The notes: a model not told the origin generated them from the letters alone. 64,000 nt of DNA from Nitrospira sp. (GCA_016873435.1 VGXF01000004.1:1-64000), one strand, 5' to 3'. Counted from the first letter of the stretch, positions 43,519-52,561 are shown. Made by a program: numbers and translations.

Positions 43519-44212
43519 GGCGCGGCTCCGCGCGCGTGATCTCGACCCCTGCGGGTGTACTGACGATCAGCACGTCCGTCCGACCCACGAAGAGCCCCGT
43601 TTCGACCACGCCGGGCAGGGCATTGAGTTGCAGTTCCAGCTCCTCGGGCCGGTCGATACGCGGGATTTGCATATCGAGAATGTAGTGGCCCGCCTCGGTC
43701 CGAAAGATCTCGCCGTTCCGTTCCCTCAGGACGGCCTTGAATCCTAGTGCCTCGATCTGCCGGGCCGTGTTGCCCCAGCCGAAGGGGACGACCTCGACGG
43801 GTAGCGGAAAGCTGCCCCCGAGAACCGGTACGCACTTGGTATGGTCCACGATGATGACGAGCTGGCGCGCGGCCGTGGCAACGATTTTTTCCTTCAACAG
43901 CGCCCCGCCGCCGCCCTTGATCAGGTTTAGTTGGGGGTCGGCCTGATCAGCTCCGTCGATCGTGACATCGATAACCCATCGGTCTTCCGTTTCGATCAGC
44001 TCAATACTGTGTGCGCGCGCCAGTTCGGCCGTTTCCCTTGATGTGGGGACACCTTTGATTGTTAGCCCTTGCTTGATGCGCTCACCCAGCGCAATGATCA
44101 TGTGCGTGGCCGTCGACCCGGTGCCCAGGCCAACAACCATCCCGTCGCGGACAAACTCCATGGATTTGATGGCCGCCTGCCGCTTGAGCTCGTCGAGCTT
44201 GGTCCCGCTCAC
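43511..44212 (-). CDS. rpiA: ribose-5-phosphate isomerase A
   Basis: Interconverts ribose-5-phosphate and ribulose-5-phosphate in the pentose phosphate and Calvin-like routes. The 233-residue protein has the N-terminal GLGTGSTATHMI phosphate-binding loop, DGADQADPQLNLIKGGGGALLKEKIV with catalytic Asp/Lys residues, and the C-terminal GVVETGLFVGRTD. It starts with GTG, overlapping the glk stop (GTGA) after a GGAGGGC site. Confidence 0.95.
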   Translation of the reverse strand: MSGTKLDELKRQAAIKSMEFVRDGMVVGLGTGSTATHMIIALGERIKQGLTIKGVPTSRETAELARAHSIELIETEDRWVIDVTIDGADQADPQLNLIKGGGGALLKEKIVATAARQLVIIVDHTKCVPVLGGSFPLPVEVVPFGWGNTARQIEALGFKAVLRERNGEIFRTEAGHYILDMQIPRIDRPEELELQLNALPGVVETGLFVGRTDVLIVSTPAGVEITRAEPRRG

Positions 44213-45246
44213 GCGCCCTCCCTCTGCAACTGCGCCGCCACCGACGCCGCGCCCAGCAGCGCCGCCTTCGGGTTCAGGATCACGCGCACGGGAATTGCGC
44301 CCAGGAGTTTTTTGAACGGTCCCTTGTCCGCGAAGGCCTTCATGAACACGCCCTCTTTTAATTTTGCCAGAATTTTTGGAGCAATCCCGCCACCGATATA
44401 GAGGCCATCCAGCGCCAGCACCTTAAGCGCCAGATTACCAGCTTCCGCGCCGTAGATTGTCGTAAACAGGTCGAGCGCCTGCACGGCAATTTCAGCCTGT
44501 TTCTTGAGTCCCGCCTCCGCGATAATCGCCGGCGGATCGCCGACGTTGATTTTTTCCGCCAGCCAGGTTGGCTCGTTTCGCTTCGTGTCGCGCAGAAATT
44601 CGTAGATGGCGTGCAGCCCCCTGCCAGAGAGGACGTGCTGGTAGCTCACATGCATGTACTGCGCGCGCAGATAGCGTAGCAACTCCATCTCCTCGCTGCT
44701 GGTAGGCGCGAAGCTGCAATGGCCGCCTTCTGAGGGCATGGGCTTGTAGGTTGTGTCATCCCAAAACAGAATCGCCTCGCCGAGCCCGGTGCCGGCGGCG
44801 ATCAGGGCCAGTGCGCCTTTGGTTTTCGGTGGGGTGCCGGCGTTGAGCGATTCGGTTTCGTCTGACCGGAGCACAAGCATCCCATAGGCCGTCGCTTCGA
44901 GATCGTTCAAAAGACGGACGCGCGAAATCGAAAACTTTTCGCCCAAGCCGGGACCATCCACTACCCAGGGCAGATTCGTCAACCTGGAGCGGTTCTCGAT
45001 GACCGGCCCAGCCACGCCGAAGCAGGCGGCCTCAATTTTCGGTGGCCTCTCCGGCTCGGGCGCTTTTTCTCCAGCCTCGTGTTTTGGTGGGGGCGGTGGC
45101 GCCAGAAACTCCTCAACAATCTCGTCCAGCGACTTGTAGTCAGCGCTGACGAAGGTCTGTTCGCGTGTTGGCTCCACCCGCTCCGTCAGCCAATCATAGA
45201 GCGCAAGAGTGGTTTTCGTCCCTCCAATGTCGCCGGCCAGAATCAT
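44209..45246 (-). CDS. glk: glucokinase
   Basis: Phosphorylates glucose with ATP. The 345-residue protein has the ATP-binding start LAGDIGGTKTTLAL, the glucose-binding segments and LIAAGTGLGEA, and GLYIGGGIAPKIL near the C-terminus, as in bacterial Glk (Pfam glucokinase). A Pro/Lys/Glu-rich insertion (PPPPPKHEAGEKAPEPERPP, about 51-70) is unusual and probably a surface loop. Its ATG follows the pgl stop with no gap (TAAATG). Confidence 0.92.
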   Translation of the reverse strand: MILAGDIGGTKTTLALYDWLTERVEPTREQTFVSADYKSLDEIVEEFLAPPPPPKHEAGEKAPEPERPPKIEAACFGVAGPVIENRSRLTNLPWVVDGPGLGEKFSISRVRLLNDLEATAYGMLVLRSDETESLNAGTPPKTKGALALIAAGTGLGEAILFWDDTTYKPMPSEGGHCSFAPTSSEEMELLRYLRAQYMHVSYQHVLSGRGLHAIYEFLRDTKRNEPTWLAEKINVGDPPAIIAEAGLKKQAEIAVQALDLFTTIYGAEAGNLALKVLALDGLYIGGGIAPKILAKLKEGVFMKAFADKGPFKKLLGAIPVRVILNPKAALLGAASVAAQLQREGA

Positions 45247-46020
45247 TTATTCCTCATTTGAGACGACCCGCTGTTGTTCCATCGTTAGTCCCGCCGCCGC
45301 CGCCCGGTCCATGAACCAGACTAGCCGGCCCGAAGCCGGCGTGATCAGTTTCGCGGGAATTGTTTTCGGGTTGGCAGCGCGATCTTCCAGCACGGTTCGG
45401 ACCGCCGACGCCTTATCTGCCCCGCTGACCAGAAACGCAACCGTGTGTGCCTGGTTGATCAACGGCGCCGTGAACGTGAGCCGCTGCTTCGGCCCCTGTG
45501 GTGCCTGGGTGGGAACTACGAGACGCTGCTGTTGATGCAACGCCGGCGTGCCGGCAAACAAGGATGCCGTGTGGCCATCGTCGCCAAGGCCCAGGAGTAT
45601 CAGATCAAACCGTGGCCATGCCGGTGCGGCGGTTGCGAATTCCGCTCTGATTGTCTCTTCGTACTGGCGGGCGGCCTGGGCCGGATCCTCTTCGCCGTGC
45701 AGGCGGAAGATCTTCGATGTGGCGATCTTCAACGGTACGAGGAGTGTTTCGTTGGCCATGCGAAAATTGCTGTCGGTATGATCCGGTGCCACGCACCGCT
45801 CGTCGCTAAAGAAGAAGCATACCTGCGACCAATCCAGCCGCGTTGCATGGTTCGCGGCCAGTTGCGCATGCAGTGCCTTAGGCGTGGATCCGCCGGACAG
45901 CGCAATCCTGAATGCGCCGCGACTTGTGATCGCCTGTTCGCCGATCCACGCGACGAACTCCGCCGCCTCGCGCGCCAGTTCCTCGCCATGCTCCAAAATG
46001 CGGAGTTCCGCTGCCGCCAT
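45247..46020 (-). CDS. pgl: 6-phosphogluconolactonase
   Basis: Hydrolyses 6-phosphogluconolactone in the oxidative pentose phosphate pathway. The 257-residue DevB/SOL-type protein has ALSGGSTPKALH near residues 38-49, FFSDERCVAPDHTDSNF and LLGLGDDGHTASLF, the three family signatures. Its ATG begins directly after the pgi stop codon. Zwf and Gnd are not in the window. Confidence 0.94.
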   Translation of the reverse strand: MAAAELRILEHGEELAREAAEFVAWIGEQAITSRGAFRIALSGGSTPKALHAQLAANHATRLDWSQVCFFFSDERCVAPDHTDSNFRMANETLLVPLKIATSKIFRLHGEEDPAQAARQYEETIRAEFATAAPAWPRFDLILLGLGDDGHTASLFAGTPALHQQQRLVVPTQAPQGPKQRLTFTAPLINQAHTVAFLVSGADKASAVRTVLEDRAANPKTIPAKLITPASGRLVWFMDRAAAAGLTMEQQRVVSNEE

Positions 46021-47748
46021 CTACCGCCGTTTCTTGCCCTTCTTGCCACCGTGCCTCTTCGCCTGGCGCGAAGCCGATGCCATCCGCGTACGGGAGAGTG
46101 TCAGCACCCCCTTAATAGACTGCGTGACCCGACGACCCAACTTCACGCGGGCCACGACCCGGTGTCGGGCCTGCAGCGACTGATAATCGCCCACCGCCTG
46201 TGCCTGCGCGAGCGTGCCGAGCGTATAGGGCTGTCCCGGGATCGGCACGTCCGGCTTCATGTCTTCGATCAATTGCAGGAACAGACCGGAGTTCGGCCCG
46301 CCCTTGTGTAACTGGCCGGTCGAGTGCAGATAGCGCGGTCCGTAACCGGCCGTCGTCGCCAGATGGTATTTCACGAGCAGGGCTTTCCGAAGCGTCTTGA
46401 TCGTCGCATCGACCTGTGTCGACGGCGTGACATAAGCGAGGATCGCCAGATAGCGCCCGGGCCCCGCCTGGGCCAGCAGTGTGCTGACGCTGTCAGCCAG
46501 CGTTTGGGCCGGTAGCTGTCCGGTCGTTTTCACATACTCCAACACGCGGCGCGTATTTTCCTTACTCTCCTGCACGTTTGGCTGGTCGAAAGGATGAATG
46601 TTCAGATAATGGCCTGCGATCGCCGTGGCGAATTCCCAGCAGAAAAACTCCCCCGCCAGATCGTAGGCATCCCGCAGCGTACGACGGATCACTGGCTGGC
46701 CCGCCGCCTCCAGTGCCTTCACGTGCGTATCGGTGGCGGCGTTTGCATCGCCTTCAAGTCGCAGATAGACAAACACCCGGTCGTTGCCGTAGGCCTCCGG
46801 CGAAGCCACCGGCTCTTGCACGACGGGAATCAGTCCCTTGCCTTCCTTGCCCGTGCTCTCCGCTAGCAACTGCTCAGCCCACAGGCCGAACGAACTGGTT
46901 TTGGGCGAGGCAATGAGCGTGACCTTGTCGCGGCCCGACCGGCCGAGCAGGCCCATCACTGTCCCGAGGTAGGCGCCGGGGTTCTGGTCGGGGGGGATGC
47001 CGGGCCGGCAGGCCTGGGCCATTTCGATGCCGCGATCTACCAGCGTCTGCACATTGATTCCCATGAGTGCCGCCGGCACGAGGCCAAAGTAGGACAGCAC
47101 CGAATAGCGTCCCCCGATGTCGGGCGGATTCGTGAATGTGGTGCGAAAACCCTTGTCGTGCGCCAGCGCGCCCAAGCCAGTACCCGGATCGGTAATCGCG
47201 ATGAACTGCGCCCCGCCAGGCGTTGCCGCAGGCGCACCGCCCGTGCTTTTTTTCGCCTTGGCGACAAGGCCGGCGAAATGCGCGTAGAGGGACATGACCT
47301 CGATCGTGCCACCGGATTTACTGGCCAGGATAAAGAGGGTCTTCGCGGGATTAATGGCTTTTGTCACCTGGCGGACGAAGCCGGGCATGGTCGAATCCAG
47401 CACCCATAGGCGCGGAAACCCGCGCGCGGAACCAAATGTACGGCGGAATACTTCCGGTCCGAGGCTGCTGCCGCCCATACCGATCAGGACGACGTCACGG
47501 AAACCGGCGGCGCGGATGCCCTGCGCGAAGGACTGCAGTGGGCCGACCTTCTCGCGCAGCTGCTCAGCCACGGTCAACCAGCCTAGTCGGTTGGCGATCT
47601 CAGTCGGATCCTGCTTCCAGAGCGTGTGGTCTTTGGCCCAGAGACGGGCGACGATCCGCGTCAGCGCCATTTCGTGCAGCGCCGCCTCCACGGTGCCGTG
47701 CAGCGCTCCCAGATGGACCTGCATGCGTGTCATCGGTTCCCTGGACAT
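46021..47748 (-). CDS. pgi: glucose-6-phosphate isomerase
   Basis: Interconverts glucose-6-phosphate and fructose-6-phosphate. The 575-residue protein has two SIS domains: GMGGSSLGPEVFRR near 90, FILASKSGGTIEV near 135, and the C-terminal HSTGQLHKGGPNSG with the catalytic His region. It belongs to the longer Pgi-like form. The last residues are very basic (RQAKRHGGKKGKKRR). It is the first gene of the operon pgi-pgl-glk-rpiA-pepN, with GGAG at about -11. Confidence 0.93.
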   Translation of the reverse strand: MSREPMTRMQVHLGALHGTVEAALHEMALTRIVARLWAKDHTLWKQDPTEIANRLGWLTVAEQLREKVGPLQSFAQGIRAAGFRDVVLIGMGGSSLGPEVFRRTFGSARGFPRLWVLDSTMPGFVRQVTKAINPAKTLFILASKSGGTIEVMSLYAHFAGLVAKAKKSTGGAPAATPGGAQFIAITDPGTGLGALAHDKGFRTTFTNPPDIGGRYSVLSYFGLVPAALMGINVQTLVDRGIEMAQACRPGIPPDQNPGAYLGTVMGLLGRSGRDKVTLIASPKTSSFGLWAEQLLAESTGKEGKGLIPVVQEPVASPEAYGNDRVFVYLRLEGDANAATDTHVKALEAAGQPVIRRTLRDAYDLAGEFFCWEFATAIAGHYLNIHPFDQPNVQESKENTRRVLEYVKTTGQLPAQTLADSVSTLLAQAGPGRYLAILAYVTPSTQVDATIKTLRKALLVKYHLATTAGYGPRYLHSTGQLHKGGPNSGLFLQLIEDMKPDVPIPGQPYTLGTLAQAQAVGDYQSLQARHRVVARVKLGRRVTQSIKGVLTLSRTRMASASRQAKRHGGKKGKKRR

Positions 47749-47851
47749 CGTCGGTCTCCGCCGATGTGCGGCGCGAATGCGGGGCGTATCTTAGGCTGGC
47801 AGGAGGCAAAAGGCAAACGAGGTCCGGAGGGAAAACCCCGGGTGATTCCAC

Positions 47852-48481
47852 CTAGGGAGGGGTACTCTGGCCGATGAGAATTGTCATGTTATCGGTCACG
47901 GACCAGGCCAGGGACCGGGCTTGGTCGACCGACAGCGACAGCCGGAGCCAGCGAGGCGACGATTTAGATTCAACCCCGGTGGATCCGGTCACGCGGACCC
48001 ACCACTCCCGCAACAAACTCCGCACGCGAAGCCACGGATGTTCTTGAATCGGAGGCGCGACAAAGAGGGTTGCAGCCGGTGTCAGAGACAAGGCGTACTC
48101 TGCCGGCATGTCGCTTAATTCAATGGGATGTTCGGTGGCATCTTCGCCGGGTTTTGTTTTGGGACGGTCCACCGGCGGACGAGCCGTGAGCTTGAAGAGG
48201 CCGACGAGTGGTCGATCATCGGAGGCTTGCCACGACAGAATCGTCAGCCGGTGCACTTCGACGCCGCGCGCCTTCAATACGGTCATGCCCTGCGCAACAT
48301 CAATGAGAAGGTAGATCTGTGGTTTGGCGGCAAGTTTGATTTCCTCCTGCAGCGTCCGGTTGACGTCCTGCAGGACCTGTCGCTCGACGGTTGGATCGGG
48401 GGACTGCGCCCCTCCGTCGGCCGGATAGCCGACCACGAAGGAAAACATGACGAGCAGTGCGGAGAGGCATCCGGATGGCAT
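47852..48481 (-). CDS. exported protein of unknown function
   Basis: A 209-residue protein with a signal peptide (MPSGCLSALLVMFSFVVGYP..GGAQS). The mature part begins with a helical segment (VERQVLQDVNRTLQEEIKLA) and resembles no family known to me. It contains a YLLIDVAQGMTVLKARG stretch similar in style to the N-terminal strands of L,D-transpeptidase domains, but the catalytic HGxxxHGC is absent. It closes the envelope gene group and could be a degenerate transpeptidase-like partner. A start at 48502 is also possible. Confidence 0.6.
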   Translation of the reverse strand: MPSGCLSALLVMFSFVVGYPADGGAQSPDPTVERQVLQDVNRTLQEEIKLAAKPQIYLLIDVAQGMTVLKARGVEVHRLTILSWQASDDRPLVGLFKLTARPPVDRPKTKPGEDATEHPIELSDMPAEYALSLTPAATLFVAPPIQEHPWLRVRSLLREWWVRVTGSTGVESKSSPRWLRLSLSVDQARSLAWSVTDNMTILIGQSTPP

Positions 48482-48513
48482 CGGTCGTCCGGCGCACTCC
48501 ATTAGGACAGGGC

Positions 48514-49152
48514 TTAGAAGATGAGAAGTGGCGTGCCGATGTCGGCGAGCTGGTTCACTGTGCGCAGGTCCTCGTCGTTGAGACGGATGCAGCCATGCGT
48601 CACGTTTTTGCCCAGCAGACGCGTGTAGAGCGTGCCGTGGATGAAGTAGCCGTTGCCGAATCCGAGCGCGTGCTCGCCGAGGATGCCGGACTCTGCCCGC
48701 TCCGCGGCCGTCGCCGGAATAGCGGTACCTTCTTCAAGAAACGCCCAGTCTGGCTTCACCCACACGGGATTGTCGATCTTCGATTGCACGGCAAACGCGC
48801 CGCGCGGTGTCTCGAACACCCAGCGGCGGTCGCGTTGCCCTGGGTCATCCAGCATCGTCCCGCTGCCGGTCGAGGCGACGGCATCGAGCAGCACCGTGTC
48901 CCGGCGCTTGATGAAGAGCCGGTTGCGGGCTGTGTCCACGACGATGTAGGGACGGGCGGGGGCGTACTCAGCTAGTTGCCGCTTGAGCGCCGTATGCTGG
49001 GCACGCAGGCGGGCAAGGCTGGGCACTTCGCGTGAGTCGGATGGCGCAACCGGACTCTGCGCCGTACGGGTTTCGCTGAACTGGCAGGAGAGCGTACCCG
49101 CCACCAGCACGACGAGGCTTCCGCATACGAGGCTCCAGCGTAGCATCCTCAT
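48514..49152 (-). CDS. L,D-transpeptidase (YkuD domain), exported
   Basis: Cross-links peptidoglycan or anchors proteins to it through a catalytic cysteine. The 212-residue protein starts at 49152 with a signal and a Cys that may be lipidated (VAGTLSC, an imperfect lipobox). The YkuD domain has YIVVDTARNRLFI at its start and the active site YFIHGTLYTRLLGKNVTHGC followed by IRL. It follows a second L,D-transpeptidase gene by seven bases. Confidence 0.9.
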   Translation of the reverse strand: MRMLRWSLVCGSLVVLVAGTLSCQFSETRTAQSPVAPSDSREVPSLARLRAQHTALKRQLAEYAPARPYIVVDTARNRLFIKRRDTVLLDAVASTGSGTMLDDPGQRDRRWVFETPRGAFAVQSKIDNPVWVKPDWAFLEEGTAIPATAAERAESGILGEHALGFGNGYFIHGTLYTRLLGKNVTHGCIRLNDEDLRTVNQLADIGTPLLIF

Positions 49153-49159
49153 GCGCGGC

Positions 49160-50350
49160 TCAGCTCTGCTTGGCCATCTCATTGTCCGCCACAGCCTGGG
49201 TCTCGTCGAGATTGCGGGCTTCGTCCTCTGCATCGTCGTCGGCCTTGTCTAACTGGGCTAATACTACGGCAACGGCGTTGCGCAAATCTACAGCCCCCAC
49301 AATCGTGACCGGCGTGCCGGCCTCGACATCGCGGAACAGCGCATCCATGTCGCGGTTGCCGAGCATGACGCAGCCGAGCGTCTCTTGCAGACGGCGGGTG
49401 GCCTCGCCGTGGATTTCGATGTTCCCACCGATCCGTGCCTTGGCCGGAATGGCACCTGCACGGCGCGCCTGGTGAAACCGGCGCTGATCCTCGGCGTTCG
49501 GATAGTCGAGCAGGAAGGCCCGGTAAAAATCCGTTTGCCCGCGGTCCCGCTTCCGCGTGACGACGTAGACGCCTTCCGGCGTGGCGCCGTCGTCCTGATA
49601 GCGCTTTTCCTGCATGCCGTTGTAGCCCAGCCGGACCGGGTAGGAGGCGGCCGCCCGGCCATTTTTATAGAGGATCAGCTGGCGGTCCGCCTTTACCACC
49701 GCGATGGCCGCCGCGCGATGCTGTTTTGACCACTCCACTGTCCGCTGCACCTGGGTGCGCCAGCGCGATACTTGCTGTGCATCCGCATAGCGGCTCAGTT
49801 CGACGTTGAGCTTCGCCATCTGGCTGGTCATCCGCTCGTCGGCCTGTTGCGAGGTCCGCACAGCCTGCGCGACATGTCCCTGGTCCAGAAAGGACCGGGC
49901 CTGCTTAAGCAACAGGTCCGTTTCGACGCTCCGCTCGCCGAGCGTGAGGCGGCTGCTGAGCTCGTCTACGCGGTTGGTAAACCGGTGCAGCTTCCGCTCC
50001 AACCGTGCGATCCGGGTCGTCGCATCCCGACGCGTGTCATCCTGCCGCTTGGTCGCCAGGGCCAGCACACGCATCCCTTCTTCGTGCAAGGCCTGCAAGT
50101 CTGTCTGGAAGGGATTGTCCTCCCAGGGCCAGCCGACCACATCGTCATCGGCGCGCAGGCGCTCGCGCAGTGCCACCCACTGCCGCACGAACCGCGTGTA
50201 TTCCTCCGGCGCGTATTCCGCGCTACGGGCGGCGATCAGCTGCCGGTCTACGTCCTCCACCAACTGAACGAGGTCCGGCGGCGCCTGCTGCAGGCAGGCA
50301 GCACCAAGCATCATCGTAAGACCCCCGATGAATATGGTGGCTGCCCGCAT
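49160..50350 (-). CDS. larger L,D-transpeptidase lipoprotein
   Basis: A 396-residue protein; the ATG at 50350 was preferred over an upstream GTG because of AGGGGGATC. It has a lipoprotein-like signal (GGLTMMLGAAC), about 190 residues of helical, charged coiled-coil region, and a C-terminal YkuD domain with IEIHGEATRRLQETLGCVML carrying the catalytic Cys. The long helical region may span the periplasm or bind the wall. The C-terminal tail is acidic (DKADDDAEDEARNLDE). Confidence 0.88.
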   Translation of the reverse strand: MRAATIFIGGLTMMLGAACLQQAPPDLVQLVEDVDRQLIAARSAEYAPEEYTRFVRQWVALRERLRADDDVVGWPWEDNPFQTDLQALHEEGMRVLALATKRQDDTRRDATTRIARLERKLHRFTNRVDELSSRLTLGERSVETDLLLKQARSFLDQGHVAQAVRTSQQADERMTSQMAKLNVELSRYADAQQVSRWRTQVQRTVEWSKQHRAAAIAVVKADRQLILYKNGRAAASYPVRLGYNGMQEKRYQDDGATPEGVYVVTRKRDRGQTDFYRAFLLDYPNAEDQRRFHQARRAGAIPAKARIGGNIEIHGEATRRLQETLGCVMLGNRDMDALFRDVEAGTPVTIVGAVDLRNAVAVVLAQLDKADDDAEDEARNLDETQAVADNEMAKQS

Positions 50351-50376
50351 GATCCCCCTGTTGATCGCCACAAACG

Positions 50377-51012
50377 TTACTTTTTCTTTGTCGCTTTTAC
50401 TGATTTGGTCGCGGCAGGCGCCGTGGCGCGGCCGATCTTTGCCAGTGCGCTCTTGACCTCGGTCGAGAGCGAGTTGCTTTTGTCCAGCACTGCCTTGGCC
50501 TTGGCTTGCGCTGTGAGATAATCCTCTGCGTCCAAGGCTGCCTGCACGTCGCTGAGCGATCCTGTGAGCGCCTTAGCGTCGCTCTTGATCGCTTCCACGG
50601 CTACCCGGTCCTTGCCGACCGGCGCCTTGGCCACGAGCCCCTGCGTTTCTTTGACCGCGTCCTTAGCCGCATTGAAGACCATGATGGCCGCTTCCTTGGC
50701 TTCGGCTTTCTTTTTGGCTGTCGTCTCGATCAGCGCAGGCGTTTCTGCCTTGACCGACGCCAGTGCCTGCTCCGCCTGGCCGTAATTGCGGAAGAGGGCA
50801 AACTTGGCGTTCTGCTCGTCCACTTCCTTCTTCGCGTTATTGATCAGGCCTTCCAGCTTGGCAAAATCTTCCGGCGCATAGGCTTGGGCACCGGCGAGCT
50901 TGGCGTCCGCCACGATCTTCTCTGCCTCACTCATCTTGTCGGTCGGCGCCTGGCTGCACCCAACGGCAAGCAGCATCAGCGGCGCCATCAGCAATGTCCA
51001 ACGACGTGCCAT
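50377..51012 (-). CDS. helical lipoprotein (DUF4398-like)
   Basis: A 211-residue lipoprotein (lipobox LLAVGC, residues 14-19) made of long Ala/Lys/Glu-rich helices, similar in style to DUF4398 proteins and to the helical region of the adjacent transpeptidase (both have YAPEDF/YAPEEY motifs). AGGAGG precedes the ATG. It probably forms an elongated periplasmic structure tied to the peptidoglycan enzymes. The Lys-rich tail ends KATKKK. Confidence 0.8.
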   Translation of the reverse strand: MARRWTLLMAPLMLLAVGCSQAPTDKMSEAEKIVADAKLAGAQAYAPEDFAKLEGLINNAKKEVDEQNAKFALFRNYGQAEQALASVKAETPALIETTAKKKAEAKEAAIMVFNAAKDAVKETQGLVAKAPVGKDRVAVEAIKSDAKALTGSLSDVQAALDAEDYLTAQAKAKAVLDKSNSLSTEVKSALAKIGRATAPAATKSVKATKKK

Positions 51013-51108
51013 GGTCTCATTCCTCCTGTTTAAAGATTTTTACCCGGTCCAACCGTCATTTATTTTGGCTATAGGCTCTACGTGCGCAGCATCACCGTAA
51101 ACGCACTG

Positions 51109-51151
51109 CCGATCCCCCTTCGGGGCCCTTGCGAGCCCAAAGGGGGATCGG
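51109..51151 (-). terminator. hairpin after the Lys-rich small protein gene
   Basis: CCGATCCCCCTT (51109-51120) pairs perfectly with AAGGGGGATCGG (51140-51151) over 12 bp with a 19-base loop. It lies 20 bases beyond the 51171 stop, between the small gene and the lipoprotein operon. No U tract follows on the minus strand, so the hairpin may act as a weak terminator or RNA stabiliser. Confidence 0.5.
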
Positions 51152-51170
51152 TGACACTCGAAAGAGAAGC

Positions 51171-51332
51171 TTACTTCTTCTTCTCCTCCTTCTTGTCGGC
51201 CTTCTTCTCCGCCTTCGTCTCCGCCTTCTTTTCAGCAGCAGGAGCGTGCTTGTCGTCGGCTTGCACGAAGGTTGTGGCACCGAACGTCAGTCCAAGGACC
51301 AACGCCAGCATCGCAAACATGGTCTTCATCAT
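51171..51332 (-). CDS. 53-residue exported Lys/Glu-rich protein
   Basis: Preceded by AAGGGGGGTGA. A signal peptide (MMKTMFAMLALVLGLTFGAT, cleavage near VQA) is followed by a mature peptide consisting almost only of Ala, Lys, Glu and Asp (AEKKAETKAEKKADKKEE). The frame uses synonymous Lys codons and is clearly a coding region despite low complexity. No family is known. It could bind metals, nucleic acid or the cell wall by charge; this is inference. Confidence 0.72.
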   Translation of the reverse strand: MMKTMFAMLALVLGLTFGATTFVQADDKHAPAAEKKAETKAEKKADKKEEKKK

Positions 51333-51569
51333 TGTGAGTCACCCCCCTTCCATAGTCAATTCACCGAAATCCGGCAAATATGTTATGTCTTTGTACTTAA
51401 GCAAGCTCTGTGCCATGCGTGGAACTTGCGGGCCTTAAATAGCCCCTTTTCTTTCAATAGGTTGTCGATATGTTGGTCTCTGGCCTCAGAAAAGCCCTGG
51501 GGCAGATTCGTCATCGCATGCAAAACCGCCCCAGTGTTTCGCGGGGCACGCCGTCAGTTACCATTCGCG
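51333..51569. other. intergenic region upstream of rpmH
   Basis: About 240 bases between divergent genes, with moderately AT-rich pieces (ATATGTTATGTC). In many bacteria dnaA and oriC lie here next to rpmH, but I found no TTATCCACA-type DnaA box cluster, so an origin is not supported. Confidence 0.5.
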
Positions 51570-51599
51570 TTGACACTCCGAACAGGCGCTTCTTATAAT
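51570..51599 (+). promoter_or_regulatory. sigma70 promoter of rpmH-rnpA
   Basis: A perfect TTGACA (51570-51575) and a perfect TATAAT (51594-51599) are 18 bases apart, 38 bases before the rpmH start codon. This fits strong constitutive expression of the ribosomal and RNase P genes. Confidence 0.9.
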
Positions 51600-51637
51600 G
51601 CGCCTCCCGTTATGTCTGTTTGAGAAGGAGCACGCGC

Positions 51638-51775
51638 ATGTCATTCACGTACCAGCAGCCCTCGAAGTTGAAACGGAAACGCGATCATGGTTTCCGGAAA
51701 CGGATGAAGACGAAAGACGGGCGCAAAGTCCTAGCCCGCCGCCGCAAGAAGGGGCGCAAACGCCTAACGGTCTAG
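51638..51775 (+). CDS. rpmH: 50S ribosomal protein bL34
   Basis: A 45-residue, highly basic protein, [20 protein letters not shown] followed by [20 protein letters not shown], matching the complete bL34 pattern. A GAGAAGGAG site precedes the ATG. It is the first gene of the conserved rpmH-rnpA-yidD-yidC-mnmE run and lies next to the strongest promoter in the window. Confidence 0.96.
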   Translation: MSFTYQQPSKLKRKRDHGFRKRMKTKDGRKVLARRRKKGRKRLTV

Positions 51776-51977
51776 TCCGCCTTATTCATGACCACTTCTG
51801 CTGCAACCGCGGAGTCGCTGCTGCGAAATGCCTGTGTACAGGCTGCGGAGCACGCGGGCGGGCGGGGGGGCCACTCAGCCCCTGGCCGTGCTGTTTCAAG
51901 TCCGCCCCGGATCTTCTCGGCTCCTCGCGCCCGGCTCGCGACGAACCGCCAAGACTAGGGCGGACGAGGAGCGGAGC

Positions 51978-52343
51978 GTGGCACGTGCGTCAAAGGACCT
52001 CTTGTTTTTTCTCAAGAACAGCGGCGACATCGAGCGCGTCAAAAAGGCCGGCTGCCGTCTCCAAACCTCCCTTTTCAATCTGGTCTCCTGTCGCTCTGAA
52101 AAGCCCTATGCTCGAGTGGGTGTCATTGTCGGCAAGCGCCTGGGCGGGGCCGTCATCCGTAATAGGGCAAAACGTATTTTTCGCGAACTGGCGAGGCAGT
52201 CGCGCAGCCAGCTGGTGCCGGGCCGTGATATGCTCGTCTTTCCAAAACACAGCGTCCTGGCAACAGCGCATCGGGTTCTGCGTGACATGTGGTTGACGGC
52301 ACTGCGCCAACAGGCACTCATACGCACTGGGGACAAGCCATGA
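51978..52343 (+). CDS. rnpA: ribonuclease P protein component
   Basis: Protein subunit of RNase P, which helps the catalytic RNA mature tRNA 5' ends. The GTG at 51978 was chosen for its AGGAG site and because the protein then begins in the family region ([20 protein letters not shown]); it has 121 residues. The RNR motif is [20 protein letters not shown]. The stop overlaps yidD (ATGA). About 200 bases separate it from rpmH, longer than usual. Confidence 0.93.
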   Translation: MARASKDLLFFLKNSGDIERVKKAGCRLQTSLFNLVSCRSEKPYARVGVIVGKRLGGAVIRNRAKRIFRELARQSRSQLVPGRDMLVFPKHSVLATAHRVLRDMWLTALRQQALIRTGDKP

Positions 52344-52552
52344 TACAGACAGGGGGACTAGCAGTGATTGCGTTCTATCAGCGGTGGATCTCGCCGCTGC
52401 TCGGCCCCGCCTGCCGGTTCGATCCCACCTGCTCGCAGTATGCTGCGGATGCGATCCGGAGGTACGGCTTTATCAAAGGAAGCGCGCTAGCTTGCTGGCG
52501 ACTGCTGAAATGCCATCCCTTCCATCCAGGCGGACACGATCCCGTTCGGTAG
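52340..52552 (+). CDS. yidD: membrane protein insertion efficiency factor YidD
   Basis: A 70-residue protein that aids YidC-mediated insertion at the inner membrane. The family motif [19 protein letters not shown], followed by [19 protein letters not shown], is intact. The ATG overlaps the rnpA stop (ATGA), and yidC follows nine bases later. Confidence 0.95.
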   Translation: MIQTGGLAVIAFYQRWISPLLGPACRFDPTCSQYAADAIRRYGFIKGSALACWRLLKCHPFHPGGHDPVR

Positions 52553-52561
52553 CCGCGCGCC

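Noticed and set aside
51333-51637. Possible chromosomal origin next to rpmH
   Set aside because: No cluster of DnaA boxes and no dnaA gene in the window; only the parS sites and gene order point to a nearby origin.
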